From assembly GCF_011382985.1 (NCBI RefSeq), contig NZ_CP049933.1, forward strand, positions 2,046,001-2,110,000: 64,000 nt of DNA, written 5' to 3'. This DNA comes from Leucobacter coleopterorum. GTDB taxonomy: Bacteria > Actinomycetota > Actinomycetes > Actinomycetales > Microbacteriaceae. The translations under genes were made by a program, and so were the position numbers. Shown one piece after another: positions 16,384-27,068 of this stretch. Numbering within the stretch: the first letter of the stretch is position 1; every line of letters starts with the position of its first letter. The notes beneath the pieces were generated by a model. The model ran no database searches. It saw nothing but the letters and a program-made list of their open reading frames with translations, and was not told the origin of the DNA.

Positions 16384-18702
16384 TTATGCCTCACGCACCG
16401 CTTTGGCAGCCTGCACAAGGTTCGTCAAGCTTGCCACGGTTTCCTCGTACCCACGGGTCTTCAATCCACAGTCTGGATTGATCCAGAGCTGCTTGCCCGG
16501 AATTCGTTTCGCGGCGATGCGGATCAATTCAGACTGCTCGTCGATGCTCGGCACACGCGGTGAGTGGATGTCGTAGACACCAGGCCCGATGCCTCGAGAG
16601 TACCCGTGGTCACCCAGGGGCTCCACAACGTCCATGCGGCTGCGCGCCGCCTCGATGCTCGTGACATCAGCGTCGAGGCCGTCAACGGCGTCGATGATCT
16701 CGCCAAACTCGGAGTAACAGAGGTGTGTGTGGATCTGGACTTCGGGCGCAGCCCCTCCGGTCGCAAGCCGGAAAGATCCAACAGACCAGTCAAGGTAAGT
16801 TCCCTGGCGATTTGCATCAAGCGGCAGCAGCTCACGCAGCGCGGGCTCGTCTACCTGCACGATATTGATCCCGGCATCGACCAGATCATCAATCTCATCG
16901 CGGAGTGCGAGGGCGACCTGAGCCGCAGTGTCGCCGAGTGGCTGATCATCGCGAACGAACGACCAGGCAAGAATGGTCACGGGGCCTGTCAGCATACCCT
17001 TCACAGGCTGCTGCGTCAGCGACTGCGCGTAGGCCGACCACGCGACGGTCATCGGTGCGGGTCGCGAAACATCCCCCCACAGAATCGACGGACGCGTCGC
17101 ACGGGTACCGTAAGACTGCACCCACCCGTTTTCGGTGACAGCAAACCCGTCGAGCAACTCAGCGAAGTACTGCACCATGTCATTGCGTTCAGCCTCGCCG
17201 TGCACCAGCACGTCGAGCCCAATCTCTTCCTGCAGTTTGATCACTCGTGCGATCTCATCGCGCAGGAAGCCGTCGTATGCGTCCTGGTCGATCTCCCCGC
17301 GACCAAACGCGGCCCGCGCCTTTCGGATTTCTCCGGTCTGCGGGAAAGAACCAATTGTGGTGGTGGCAAGGTTCGGGATGCTCAGTCCCTCCTGGGCCTC
17401 ACGACGAGTGGCCTCGTCAGCGCGATTGCGATCCGCATCGGTCACAGCACCAACCCGACCACGCACACCTTCAACACGAACCCCGGGAGCGGCAGCACGA
17501 TCTGCCAGGGCGGCCTCGGTTGCAGCGAGCTCGGGTTCGATTACGGCGGCCCCTTCGGCGAGTCCGCGCGCGAGCACGGCGACCTGCTCAACCTTCTGAT
17601 CAGCGAAGGCAAGCCATGATTTCAGGCGCGCATCAAGTTTTGTTTCGTCGTTCACGTCGTGAGGCACGTGCTGCAGGTTGTTGGAGGTTCCCACAACCAC
17701 GCTGATACCCGCGTCTTTGAGCCCAGCAAGCTGCGAAAATGCGGCCCGCAGGTCGGTGCGCCAAATGTTGCGGCCGTCTACAACACCCGCAACAAACTGC
17801 TTCTCACCAAGCGCACGCGCGAGTTCTCCCGTAACGAGCGCCTGCTGCGGCAGCGATCCACGCACGAGGTCTGCCTGCACGGCCTCCACCGGGAGCGCAG
17901 CGAGTCGGGTAAGCCCCGCAGAAGAGTCACCGTAGGGGGCTGTCAGCAGAATCTGCGGGCGCGAGGACGCACCACCGAGAGCTGCGTAGGCCTTCTCAAC
18001 CAGCGCGAGTGCCTCTTCTCGCGACACCGAGAGCGAGTCAGAGACGAGCGCCGGCTCGTCTAGCTGCACCCAGCCTGCCCCGGCTGCGGCGAGCGCGCCC
18101 AGCAACTCGACATAAACCGCTACAACCTCGTCGAGGCGGCCAATGGGGCTAAACCCCTCTGCCGCGTCATCTGAAGCTTTTGCGAGCAAAAGATACGTCA
18201 CCGGGCCTACGAGCACAGGGCGCGATTCGATCCCCTGTGCTGCTGCCTCTGCGACCTGGGCCACGAGAGCCGCTGGGTTTGCCACAAACGACGTGCGCTC
18301 GTCGATCTCAGGAACACTGTAGTGGTAGTTCGTGTCGAACCACTTCGTCATCTCAAGCGGCTGGTGATCCTTATCGCCCCGTGCAAGCGCAAAGTACGTG
18401 ACCAGGTCGCTGCCCTGCACGTCATTGAAGCGGCTCGGGATCGCGCTCAGCGCGAGTGTCGCATCAAGCACCTGATCGTAGAAGCTAAAGCTCTCAGGCA
18501 CCGCCCCGCCCTTGGCAGGAAGCCCGAGTTCGACCAGGCGGGCACGAGTTGCAGCGCGCAGCTCACGCGCGGTAGCGGTGAGATCTGCCTCGGACGAGTT
18601 TCCTTTCCAGAAGGATTCGATAGCTCGCTTCAGCTCGCGTCGTCGCCCCAAACGGGGGTAACCGAGAATCGTGGCGGTGGGCAATGGCGTCTTCGCAGTC
18701 AT
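16384..18702 (-). CDS. metE: Cobalamin-independent methionine synthase
   Basis: It transfers a methyl group from 5-methyl-THF-polyglutamate to homocysteine. The 772-residue protein has the two-barrel MetE layout: an N-terminal half starting ATILGYPRLGRRRELKRA, and a C-terminal half with NLATTTIGSFPQTGEIR, zinc ligands in QIHTHLCYSEFGEI and the last zinc Cys in INPDCGLKTRGYEE. Length is normal. It directly precedes core-metE and metF. No SAM or cobalamin riboswitch was recognised upstream, but an AT-rich dyad lies about 100 bases before the ATG. Confidence 0.96.
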   Translation of the reverse strand: MTAKTPLPTATILGYPRLGRRRELKRAIESFWKGNSSEADLTATARELRAATRARLVELGLPAKGGAVPESFSFYDQVLDATLALSAIPSRFNDVQGSDLVTYFALARGDKDHQPLEMTKWFDTNYHYSVPEIDERTSFVANPAALVAQVAEAAAQGIESRPVLVGPVTYLLLAKASDDAAEGFSPIGRLDEVVAVYVELLGALAAAGAGWVQLDEPALVSDSLSVSREEALALVEKAYAALGGASSRPQILLTAPYGDSSAGLTRLAALPVEAVQADLVRGSLPQQALVTGELARALGEKQFVAGVVDGRNIWRTDLRAAFSQLAGLKDAGISVVVGTSNNLQHVPHDVNDETKLDARLKSWLAFADQKVEQVAVLARGLAEGAAVIEPELAATEAALADRAAAPGVRVEGVRGRVGAVTDADRNRADEATRREAQEGLSIPNLATTTIGSFPQTGEIRKARAAFGRGEIDQDAYDGFLRDEIARVIKLQEEIGLDVLVHGEAERNDMVQYFAELLDGFAVTENGWVQSYGTRATRPSILWGDVSRPAPMTVAWSAYAQSLTQQPVKGMLTGPVTILAWSFVRDDQPLGDTAAQVALALRDEIDDLVDAGINIVQVDEPALRELLPLDANRQGTYLDWSVGSFRLATGGAAPEVQIHTHLCYSEFGEIIDAVDGLDADVTSIEAARSRMDVVEPLGDHGYSRGIGPGVYDIHSPRVPSIDEQSELIRIAAKRIPGKQLWINPDCGLKTRGYEETVASLTNLVQAAKAVREA

Positions 18703-18802
18703 TCGAATCCTTGCGTATCGGGGCTAACGGTTTCGCCACGCGCTCTTTGCCTGGCTTCTCCAAGCTATCCGTCACCTCAGACATTCGACCCGAATATTTC
18801 AC

Positions 18803-18825
18803 TGTATGAATTACGAATTATTACA
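18803..18825. promoter_or_regulatory. Imperfect 23-bp dyad upstream of metE (candidate operator)
   Basis: The arms TGTATGAATT (18803-18812) and AATTATTACA (18816-18825) pair at eight of ten positions around a three-base centre. It lies in the AT-rich 204-base gap between hflX and metE, where the metE promoter must be. No regulator is assigned. Confidence 0.4.
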
Positions 18826-18906
18826 GAGGTCACACAGGCTGCATCTCACAAGCGTTCAAATTCAAGGTTTTCCGCTGCCACACAGAATCAACTTGCCTGC
18901 AAGCGT

Positions 18907-20450
18907 CTAGATGACGTGATCGCCGAGCTTAGCGAGCATCTCCGCCGTAACAAACGCATGCACGCGTGTGCCCTCTTCGATGTAGTCAATAGACAACACA
19001 CGATTGCGCTCGTGTAACTCAGCGACAAGCTCACCGCGATCGTAGGGCACCACAACTGTGACCTCCCGATCAGGAACGGGTAGTGTCGCGTCAATACGCT
19101 GCTTAAGCTCTTCGATCCCGTCGCCCGTTCGTGCCGAGACGAACACGGCGTCGGGAGCGAGCCCGTGCAGCACCAGTCGCTGCGAGTCATCGAGCAGGTC
19201 GACCTTGTTGAACACCACCAACTCTGGGATCGCTTGCCCGTCAACCTCGGCGATCACGTCACGCACTGTTCGCAGCTGAGCCGCGGGATCGGGGTGTGAA
19301 CCATCAACAACGTGCAGGATCACATCGGCATCTGCAACCTCTTCGAATGTCGATCGGAACGCCTCGACAAGTTGGTGCGGCAGATTACGCACAAACCCAA
19401 CGGTGTCGACGTAGGTAAAGCTACGACCATCATCGGTTTCGGCGTGACGCACCGCCGTGTCGAGCGTCGCGAAGAGCTGGTTCTGCACGAGTTCTTGCGT
19501 GCCGGTCAGCCTGTTCAGCAGACTCGATTTTCCTGCGTTGGTGTAGCCCGCAATCGCGACCGAGGGCACCTCGCCCCGCTTGCGATTCGCACGTTTCGCC
19601 TCGCGCGCGGGCGCAAATCCTTGAATCTGCTTGCGCAGCTTTGACATGCGGGTGTGAATCTTACGGCGATCCAGCTCCATCTTCGTCTCGCCGGGACCGC
19701 GCGACCCCATGCCAGCTCCCCTGAGCCAACCTGGCCACCGGCCTGACGAGACATCGACTCACCCCAGCCACGCAGTCGCGGCAGCAAATACTCGAGCTGG
19801 GCGAGCTCAACCTGCGCCTTGCCCTCGCGACTCTTCGCGTGCTGGCTGAAGATGTCGAGGATCACCGCGGTGCGATCAATCACCTTCACGTTGACGACGT
19901 CTTCCAGTGCACGACGCTGACTCGGCGCCAACTCTGTGTCGGCAATCACGGTGTCTGCTCCGACAGCGGCGACCAGATCGGCCAGCTCCTGAGCTTTGCC
20001 CTTGCCAAGGTAGGTCGCAGGATCAGGGTTCGCTCGGCGCTGCAGTAACCCGTCAAGCACCCGAGCCCCGGCTGTCTCGGCCAGCGCGGCTAGCTCGCGC
20101 AGCGAGTTCTCGGCGTCTTCGGTGGATTTCTGCGAGTAGATACCAATCAGCACAACATTCTCGAGTCGCAGTTGTCGGTATTCAACCTCAGTGACGTCTT
20201 CAAGTTCGGTGGACAGACCGACCACACGATTCAGCGAAGCGCGATCCTCACGATCCATGCGAATCGCATCAAGATCCCTCCCCAAAAAATCGTGGGATTC
20301 GTCACCGAGAGCCTGTGCACCGCTCGTCAGGTCGCGAATGACCGTGGCGGATGCGGCCTTGTCTGCGCGCGCAAGCACTCTATCGAGCGGATCTAAGCTT
20401 GCTGCGTGATCTTCGTCGTGGGCTGAGTCTTCTGAGAATTGCTTCGTCAT
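18907..20450 (-). CDS. hflX: Ribosome-associated GTPase HflX (one-base frameshift near 19720)
   Basis: HflX binds stalled ribosomes and splits them under stress. The N-terminal part (MTKQFSEDSAHDED...) has the HflX domain to RQAGGQVGSG. The next frame carries GAGMGSRGPGETKMELDRR and the G domain, with G1 in GYTNAGKSSLLNRLTG, DTVGFVRNLP and VFNKVDLL. Adding one G at 19718-19721 joins them into a 514-residue protein, typical of actinobacteria with their longer N-terminus. The break is most likely a sequence error. Confidence 0.88.
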
Positions 20451-20504
20451 CTGACCTCACAGTCTACGCGCACGAACCCTTCGCTGGGCTGGGATACTAG
20501 AACG

Positions 20505-21116
20505 GTGAACCAGCACTACTTTTCAGAGGCCCCACTTGGCGAATTCAAGCCGCGTGAAATCGATGTGCTGCTCGCGGGTGAAACCCGCTCTGTGGTGACC
20601 GCGGGTGGGGTCTTCAGCCCGGAACATCTGGATCGCGGCACCGAGATCCTGCTTCGCACACTCGCATCGGCCGGACAACCAGGATCGGGGCCCGCGCTCG
20701 ATATTGGATGCGGTTGGGGTCCGATCGCACTGCACACAGCCCTTGAGAGCCCTGAGCGCGAGGTATGGGCGATCGACGTGAACGAGCGGTCACGCGAACT
20801 CACGCGCCTGAATGCCGATCGGCTTGGCGCATCGGCGCTGCGGGTCGCAGCGCCCGAAGACGTTCCCTCGGAGCTACTATTCGATGAAATCATTTCGAAC
20901 CCACCGATCCGAGTTGGCAAAGAAGTGCTTCACGGGATCTTGCACCAGTGGCTCCCCAGGCTTGCACCAAAGGGGGTGGCCCACCTCGTGGTGGCCAAAC
21001 ACCTGGGCGCAGATTCTCTACAGCGTTGGATTGCTGCGGAGTTTACTGATCTCACCGTCGAGCGTGTGGCACGCGACAAGGGATTCAACGTGATTCGCGC
21101 GGCGCGGAAGGCTTAG
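20505..21116 (+). CDS. RsmC-like class I SAM-dependent methyltransferase
   Basis: It is predicted to methylate a guanine N2 of rRNA, as RsmC does; the target is inferred from the family only. The roughly 203-residue protein reads VNQHYFSEAPLGEFKP, has motif I DIGCGWGPIALH (about residues 64-75) and the catalytic NPPI motif in DEIISNPPIRVG. I chose the GTG at 20505, since the upstream in-frame start at 20439 would lie inside divergent hflX. It is the only plus-strand gene between lipA and the small gene at 63458, apart from HrpB, and converges on dapF with ten bases between stops. Confidence 0.83.
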   Translation: MNQHYFSEAPLGEFKPREIDVLLAGETRSVVTAGGVFSPEHLDRGTEILLRTLASAGQPGSGPALDIGCGWGPIALHTALESPEREVWAIDVNERSRELTRLNADRLGASALRVAAPEDVPSELLFDEIISNPPIRVGKEVLHGILHQWLPRLAPKGVAHLVVAKHLGADSLQRWIAAEFTDLTVERVARDKGFNVIRAARKA

Positions 21117-21126
21117 TCAAGGCCAG

Positions 21127-21998
21127 TTAAATTTCAATCGTGCCGCTGTATACGAGCTCGGCGGGGCCACTCAGCGAAACGTGCTCCCCTTCCTCCGTCG
21201 GAAACATCCGAACAGCCAAACGCCCACCGGGCACATCAACCCGCCAATGGTTCGGCATGCCTTCGCCACCCCAGTGCCGAAATGCTAGAGCAGCGGCCGC
21301 CACCCCAGTACCGCAGGAGAGCGTCTCGCCGACGCCCCGCTCGTGCACACGCATTTTGATGCGGGCCACTCCGTCTTTCAGGAGGGGTTCATCTGGCACA
21401 ACAAACTCGACGTTGGCGCCGTCTTCGGGGGCGGGATCAAGCGCGGGCGCTTTGGTGAGATCGAGCCCCATAAGCTCCCCCTCGTGAGCGAGGGCGGTTA
21501 CGACATGGGGGTTGCCAAGATTGATGCCAAGTCCCGGGCGCGCAACCTCAAGACCGCTCGCCGCAACCAGCGGTTCTCCCCCATTCGCCAACGCCCAAGG
21601 TCCACGGTGTATCCACTTACACCCGCAAGCACGTCTTTAACGCCGGACCGAGTGCCGATGGGAAGTGTGTCGCGGCGCTCGGAAGAAACGAGCCCCTCGG
21701 TCACGAGGTAGTGCGCGTACACACGCACACCATTGCCGCACATCTCAGCGGGTGTACCGTCGGCGTTCCAGTAGTCCATGAACCATTCCGCTTCAGGCTC
21801 CTCTGCAAGGATCGCGGCTCCTTCGGGAATCGCGCGCGACCGAACGGCGCGAATCACACCATCGGCTCCGACACCGAACCGTCTGTCGCAGAGCTGACGA
21901 ATTTGTTCGGGACTCAGCTCGATCTCACCCTCGGGGTCGGTGAAGAGCACAAAATCGTTACCGGTGCCGTGGCCCTTGGTGAATGAGAGAACCGTCAT
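21127..21998 (-). CDS. dapF: Diaminopimelate epimerase (one-base frameshift near 21595)
   Basis: It interconverts LL- and meso-diaminopimelate in lysine and peptidoglycan synthesis. The first part, [19 protein letters not shown], has the first catalytic Cys87 in [10 protein letters not shown]. The second part, in the next frame, reads [16 protein letters not shown] and has the other catalytic Cys in [12 protein letters not shown]. Adding one G at 21594-21596 gives a 290-residue protein of normal length. It sits in the usual place between miaA and hflX. Confidence 0.9.
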
Positions 21999-22027
21999 TC
22001 GTCTAGTCTATGGGGCGCCGACGAGTC

Positions 22028-22456
22028 TCAATCTTCAATGAGGCGTCGCCCCAGCACTCTGACATCAGCGATTTCATAGTTGAGGCGATCATAAAAGCTG
22101 AGCGCTTCGACGTTGTCGTTTCGCACCATCAACTGGGACTTGGGGCAGCCGAGCTCCTCCAACATGCCCTCAACCTCGCGCATGAGCGCGGCAGCGATTC
22201 CCCGTCCGCGATGGGTTGGTGCCGTAGCAAGGTAGTACGCCCAGCCGCGATGACCGTCGTAGCCCGCCATCACAGATCCGACGGTATCACCCGTCGAGTC
22301 GTCAACCGCGACCCGAAACAGTTCGGGCTGCACCCTGAGCTTACGCGCAATGTCTGCCCTCGGGTCATTCCAGGGTCGAGTCAGCCCGCAGGCCTCCCAG
22401 AGGGCGACTACGGCTTCGGTATCCGCGGGTTCGAACGCCCGGGTGTTGACACTCAC
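22028..22456 (-). CDS. GNAT-family N-acetyltransferase (YpeA-like)
   Basis: It transfers an acetyl group from acetyl-CoA to an unknown amine. The 142-residue protein has the acetyl-CoA loop [10 protein letters not shown] (about 83-92) and the C-terminal [14 protein letters not shown] typical of the YpeA branch. Its GTG start overlaps the miaA stop by four bases, so it is co-translated with miaA. The substrate cannot be read from the sequence. Confidence 0.85.
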   Translation of the reverse strand: MSVNTRAFEPADTEAVVALWEACGLTRPWNDPRADIARKLRVQPELFRVAVDDSTGDTVGSVMAGYDGHRGWAYYLATAPTHRGRGIAAALMREVEGMLEELGCPKSQLMVRNDNVEALSFYDRLNYEIADVRVLGRRLIED

Positions 22457-23358
22457 GTAAGGTCCACCTCTTCAATGTTGGGCTCTGAGAGCCAGTCGAC
22501 ACCCGGGTACCGCTTAAACCAGCTCACCTGACGCCTCGCGTAGCGGCGCGTCAAGAGCTGGGTCTCCGCGATCGCGTCAGCCTCACTCATGGTGCCGGAG
22601 AGCTGAGCAAGCGCCTGCGCATAACCAATGGCTCGGCTCGCAGTCGGCCCCTGTTCGATGCCGCGCGGGATCAGCTCTCGCACCTCGTCGAGCAGCCCAT
22701 CGGCCCACATCTGCTTCACGCGAAGATCGAGTCGCTCGACGAGGGTTGCGCGCTCCACCGCGACACCCAAGAGCCGCGTGCCCTCACACCAAAGCTTTGG
22801 CGTCTCGGGCAACGTGGCACTGGCGTCACCGCCGAGCTTGGCGACCTCAAGCGCGCGGACCACACGTCGGGGATTACGCGCGTCTACCTCTTCAGCAACT
22901 CGCGGGTTCAGCTCGCGCAACTGTTCCAGGAGTGCACCGGTACCCTGTGCGGCGAGTTCGGCTTCGAGCTGCGCCCGCAGTTCGTTGTCTCGTGGCGGAA
23001 ACTTGAAGTCAAAGACAACGCTCGAGACGTACAGCCCTGAGCCGCCCACGAGGATCGCGTCGGCGCCTTTCTCAAGGGTCTCCGTGATGCGGGCGCGAGC
23101 CTCCGGCTGGTACCAGGCGACCGTCGCTTCTTCTGCGGGGTCACACACGTCAAAAAGGTGGTGCGGGATCCCTCGACGCTCATTGTCGGGCAGTTTCGCG
23201 GTGCCGATGTCCATGCCCCGGTAGAGCTGCATGGCGTCGGCGTTGACAATTTCAGCACTTCGACCTTTTGCTTTGATGGCCTCAGCGAGGTCAAGCGACA
23301 GCGCCGACTTTCCGGTTCCCGTTGCACCGACGATCCCCCATAGCCGGGGCGCGATCAT
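22453..23358 (-). CDS. miaA: tRNA dimethylallyltransferase
   Basis: MiaA prenylates A37 of tRNAs that read UNN codons; MiaB then methylthiolates it. The 301-residue protein starts [28 protein letters not shown], with the P-loop at about residues 9-17, then [19 protein letters not shown] and the C-terminal [17 protein letters not shown]. The ATG at 23358 overlaps the miaB stop; an upstream ATG at 23427 lies inside miaB. The pair miaB-miaA acts on the same nucleotide. Confidence 0.95.
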   Translation of the reverse strand: MIAPRLWGIVGATGTGKSALSLDLAEAIKAKGRSAEIVNADAMQLYRGMDIGTAKLPDNERRGIPHHLFDVCDPAEEATVAWYQPEARARITETLEKGADAILVGGSGLYVSSVVFDFKFPPRDNELRAQLEAELAAQGTGALLEQLRELNPRVAEEVDARNPRRVVRALEVAKLGGDASATLPETPKLWCEGTRLLGVAVERATLVERLDLRVKQMWADGLLDEVRELIPRGIEQGPTASRAIGYAQALAQLSGTMSEADAIAETQLLTRRYARRQVSWFKRYPGVDWLSEPNIEEVDLT

Positions 23359-24889
23359 CGGGCGCGAATGGTTGGGAGCCCGAGATTTACCACTCCCGGG
23401 GTTACGCCCGGGGTCGGCACACCGCAACTCTCTGCCTGGCGCCGATCGTAGGCGTCACCTGCGCGCGTGCGGCGCACGGCGTACACACCGGGCACCTCGT
23501 CTGCGACAACGAAGAAGGATCCAGCAGAAGTTACCTGAACCGTCACGACATCACCCGGGCGCGGCACCTCGGCACCCTCGGGCAACGCAAAGTGTACGAG
23601 CCTGTTGTCTTCCGCACGCCCGGAGAGCCGATGGGTGGCCGAGTCTTTGCGCCCCTCACTGACTGATACGAGCACCTTGACTTGCTGGCCAATCTGCGCC
23701 TCGTTCTCTTCGAGGGAGAGCCGTTCTTGCAGGGCCATGAGGCGCTCATAGCGTTCCTGCACGACCTTCTTGGGCACCTGGTTATCCATTGTCGCAGCGG
23801 GTGTGCCCGGCCTGATCGAATACTGGAAGGTAAACGCACTCGCAAAACGCGAGTTTTCAACGACACGCATGGTGTCTTCGAAATCTTCGTCGGTCTCGCC
23901 GGGGAACCCGACGATGATGTCGGTGGTGATAGCCGCGTTCGGAATCAGCTGGCGAACCTCGTCAAGAATGCCAAGGAACTTCTTGGAACGGTAGGAGCGC
24001 TTCATCGCCTTCAGGATCGAGTCTGATCCCGATTGAAGCGGCATGTGCAACGAGGGCATCACGTTGGGGTCTCCGCCATCGCCTCAATCACATCGGTGGT
24101 GAAGGCGGCGGGGTGCGGACTGGTGAATCGCACACGCTCAAGACCCTCGATTTCACCCATCGCCCGCAGCAGCTTACTAAAAGCATGGCGGTCACCGAAC
24201 TCCACACCGTAGGTGTTGACGTTCTGCCCAAGCAGCGTGATCTCGATCGCGCCGTCGTCTACGAGAGCTTGCACTTCGGCGAGCACATCACCGGGCCTGC
24301 GATCCTTTTCCTTGCCACGCAGCGCGGGGACGATGCAGAACGTGCAGGTGTTGTTGCACCCGACAGAAATCGAGACCCAGCCGCTCGAAGCAGAGTCACG
24401 CTTGGTCGGAAGAGTCGACGGAAACACCTCGAGCGATTCAAGAATCTCAACTTGAGCTTCTTGGTTGTGTCGAGCTCGCTCAAGCAGGGCAGGCAGCGAC
24501 CCCATATTGTGGGTGCCAAAGACCACGTCAACCCAGGGTGCTTTCTCCACGATGACGCCCTGGTCTTTCTGAGCGAGGCAGCCCCCAACGGCGATCTGCA
24601 TGTCTGTGCGCTCACGTTTGATGCTTGCAAGTTGCCCCAGGTTGCCGTAAAGCTTGTTTGCCGCGTTCTCTCGCACCGCACAGGTGTTGATCACAATCAC
24701 ATCGGCCTGCTCAGCATCATCTGCCGCAATGTAACCGGCCGCTTCCAGCGAACCGGAGAGCCGTTCGGAGTCGTGCACGTTCATCTGGCACCCCAGAGTG
24801 CGCACCGTATAGCTACGGGGGCTGCCGTCTGCCCGCAGGGCAGCGGGCGAAGGATCAATCACTGTGGGGTCAGCGGATGCGAGACTCAT
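23355..24889 (-). CDS. miaB: tRNA-2-methylthio-N6-dimethylallyladenosine synthase (one-base frameshift near 24067)
   Basis: This radical SAM methylthiotransferase finishes ms2i6A37. The N-terminal UPF0004 cysteines are in [22 protein letters not shown] and VGGCLAQK; the radical SAM triad is in CNNTCTFC. The first part ends EAMAETP, and the next frame continues [21 protein letters not shown] to a C-terminal TRAM domain. Adding one C at 24066-24069 gives 511 residues. All catalytic residues are present, so the gene is probably intact in the cell. Confidence 0.9.
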
Positions 24890-24925
24890 GAGAACAAGTG
24901 TATTGCGCCGCGCGTGGAGATTTGC

Positions 24926-25741
24926 TCAGCGAAAGCGAACGCCACTGCCGGTCCCTCCCGCACCGTCGAGTGCTTCCCGTACGGCACGGGTCGCGGGCTC
25001 CCCTGACCATCCCCGACGCGCGAGAAACCCGAGCAATCGACGCTCTGCCGTCACACGATCAAGATCTTGCATGCGACGCGCTCGCTCCTCGGCGGTGGCA
25101 CGCAACAGCGCAAACTCTTCATCGTCATCAAGTTCGTCCAGAGTGGCCTCAATAACGTTGTCCGGAAGCCTGCGTGCCTTTAGCTTCACCCGAATTTGCG
25201 AGCGACTCGCTCGTTTGGAATCGCGCAGCTTCTCTGTGACGGCCCGCGCAAGACCCGCATCGTCAAGGTACAGGTTCTGCTCGAACTCGCCAATGACAAC
25301 TTCAACTTCGGCTGTCTCGTACCCAGCACGCAGCAGTTCTTCTTGCAACTCTCCACTCGACTTAGCTTTGCGTGCCAACATTTTGACCGCCTGCTCAGAG
25401 ATATCTGGAAGAGACTCTTCCGTCGCCGGTTGCGCAACAGACTCGTCATCTTCGCCTGCGGGGTCAGCAACGACTCCAGCCCAGGGTCCAGAGACAAGCA
25501 CCGATTCATCAATCCGTGCCCGAGTCGGTTCAGGCATCGTTGGAGTGTCAGCTTCGCTACCAGCAGGCTGCTCAGCGTTGTTCCAAGCAACGGGAGAGTC
25601 GGCTATGCCATCCGTTGCAGATACCTTCCACTCCCGCTGTCGAAGCAGGGAGCGCAATTCGATCACCTCAGCCAGATTCTTGCGATCCGGCTTCGAAACT
25701 GCCGGCTCCTCACTCGGAGCCGGCAGAAACCGCACAGCCAT
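24926..25741 (-). CDS. recX: Regulatory protein RecX
   Basis: RecX binds RecA filaments and modulates recombinase and coprotease activity. The 271-residue protein has a long acidic, low-complexity N-terminal part (to about residue 120). The helical RecX repeats follow (KMLARKAKSSGELQEELLRAGYE, DDAGLARAVTEKLRDSKRASRSQIRVKL, RRLLGFLARRGWSGEPATRAVREAL). It starts five bases after recA, so the two are co-transcribed and probably coupled. Confidence 0.92.
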   Translation of the reverse strand: MAVRFLPAPSEEPAVSKPDRKNLAEVIELRSLLRQREWKVSATDGIADSPVAWNNAEQPAGSEADTPTMPEPTRARIDESVLVSGPWAGVVADPAGEDDESVAQPATEESLPDISEQAVKMLARKAKSSGELQEELLRAGYETAEVEVVIGEFEQNLYLDDAGLARAVTEKLRDSKRASRSQIRVKLKARRLPDNVIEATLDELDDDEEFALLRATAEERARRMQDLDRVTAERRLLGFLARRGWSGEPATRAVREALDGAGGTGSGVRFR

Positions 25742-25746
25742 GATTG

Positions 25747-26826
25747 TTACGCGCTCGCTCGATTATCGTCAGCCGCAGGTAGCGAAGCTGACTTGGTTGC
25801 GTTTTGAGCTGCCTCAGGCTCAGCACCACGACCGTTCACACCCAGCTTGGTGAGAATCTTCTCTTCAAGCTCGGTCGCGATATCAGGGTGTTCGATGAGG
25901 AAACGTCGGGCATTCTCCATGCCCTGCCCCAGCTGGTCACCGTCGTAGGTAAACCAGGCACCGCTCTTCTTCACGAGGCCCTGCTCCACACCGTAATCGA
26001 TCAGCGAGCCCTCGCGTGAGATGCCAATACCGTAGAGGATGTCAAACTCCGCCTGCTTGAAGGGCGGTGCCATCTTGTTCTTCACGACCTTGACTCGAGT
26101 GCGGTTGCCAACCGCGTCGGTGCCATCTTTAAGGGTTTGAATGCGGCGAATGTCTAGACGTACCGAAGCGTAGAACTTCAGTGCTTTACCACCCGAGGTA
26201 GTTTCGGGGCTGCCAAAGAAGACGCCAATCTTTTCGCGCAGTTGGTTAATGAAGATGCAGGTGGTATTGGTGGCGTTCAAGCTGCCCGTGATCTTACGCA
26301 GAGCCTGGGACATCAAACGCGCTTGCAGACCAACGTGGCTATCGCCCATCTCGCCGTCGATCTCGGCCTTCGGCACGAGTGCTGCCACGGAGTCGATAAC
26401 TACCAGGTCAACCGAACCAGAACGAATCAACATGTCAGCGATCTCAAGCGCCTGCTCGCCCGTATCGGGCTGAGCAACCAGCAGTGAGTCGATGTCAACA
26501 CCCAGCTTTTTTGCGTATTCAGGATCGAGCGCGTGCTCGGCATCGATGAACGCTGCGATACCACCGAGTCGCTGCGCGTTCGCGATGGCGTGCAGCGTGA
26601 GTGTCGTTTTACCCGAGGATTCAGGTCCGTAAATCTCAATCACGCGGCCACGGGGCAAACCGCCAATACCGAGCGCAACGTCAAGCGCGACTGAACCAGT
26701 CGGAATCACCTCAACAGGAGCACGTTCAGCGCTGCCCATGCGCATAACGGCGCCCTTGCCAAAGTTTTTATCGATCTGAGCGAGTGCGGCTTCGAGCGCC
26801 TTTTCGCGATCTTTGGGTGCTGCCAT
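25747..26826 (-). CDS. recA: Recombinase RecA
   Basis: RecA forms filaments on single-stranded DNA, drives strand exchange and triggers LexA cleavage. The 359-residue protein has Walker [10 protein letters not shown] (67-75), Walker [15 protein letters not shown], the L2 region [21 protein letters not shown] and a normal acidic tail. An SOS-box dyad (27021-27036) lies about 195 bases upstream. Downstream recX follows at once. Confidence 0.98.
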   Translation of the reverse strand: MAAPKDREKALEAALAQIDKNFGKGAVMRMGSAERAPVEVIPTGSVALDVALGIGGLPRGRVIEIYGPESSGKTTLTLHAIANAQRLGGIAAFIDAEHALDPEYAKKLGVDIDSLLVAQPDTGEQALEIADMLIRSGSVDLVVIDSVAALVPKAEIDGEMGDSHVGLQARLMSQALRKITGSLNATNTTCIFINQLREKIGVFFGSPETTSGGKALKFYASVRLDIRRIQTLKDGTDAVGNRTRVKVVKNKMAPPFKQAEFDILYGIGISREGSLIDYGVEQGLVKKSGAWFTYDGDQLGQGMENARRFLIEHPDIATELEEKILTKLGVNGRGAEPEAAQNATKSASLPAADDNRASA

Positions 26827-27020
26827 GTTCTTGCTCCTTCAGTGTGCGCGGCGCCGCCGCTGGGTTGCTGCCTACCGACTGTCTTGACCCGGGAGGGCAG
26901 ACAAGGCGTTGGTGGCCATCTGTTTTTAACCCTAGAAGGAGCCACTGACATTCACGGCCAGGGGCGCAAATCTGTGGAAAAGGCCCAGACAAACTCACCT
27001 GTGGACGAAGTTAGCACCAT

Positions 27021-27036
27021 TCGAACACATCTTCGA
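27021..27036. promoter_or_regulatory. LexA-like SOS box upstream of recA
   Basis: TCGAAC-ACAT-CTTCGA is a symmetric dyad close to TCGAAC-N4-GTTCGA, in the gap between the DUF3046 gene and recA. It links recA to lexA in this window. Confidence 0.75.
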
Positions 27037-27068
27037 AAATCGTGCGGCGTGTCGCAGCCAAAACCACT

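Noticed and set aside
18703-18906. SAM or cobalamin riboswitch upstream of metE
   Set aside because: None of the SAM-I, SAM-IV, SAH or cobalamin core motifs I know could be found on the minus strand. A covariance-model scan would be decisive.
22425-22440. TTCGAAC inside the GNAT gene as an SOS box
   Set aside because: Only a half-site inside a coding region; no dyad partner. Similar half-sites occur in hisC near 10863.
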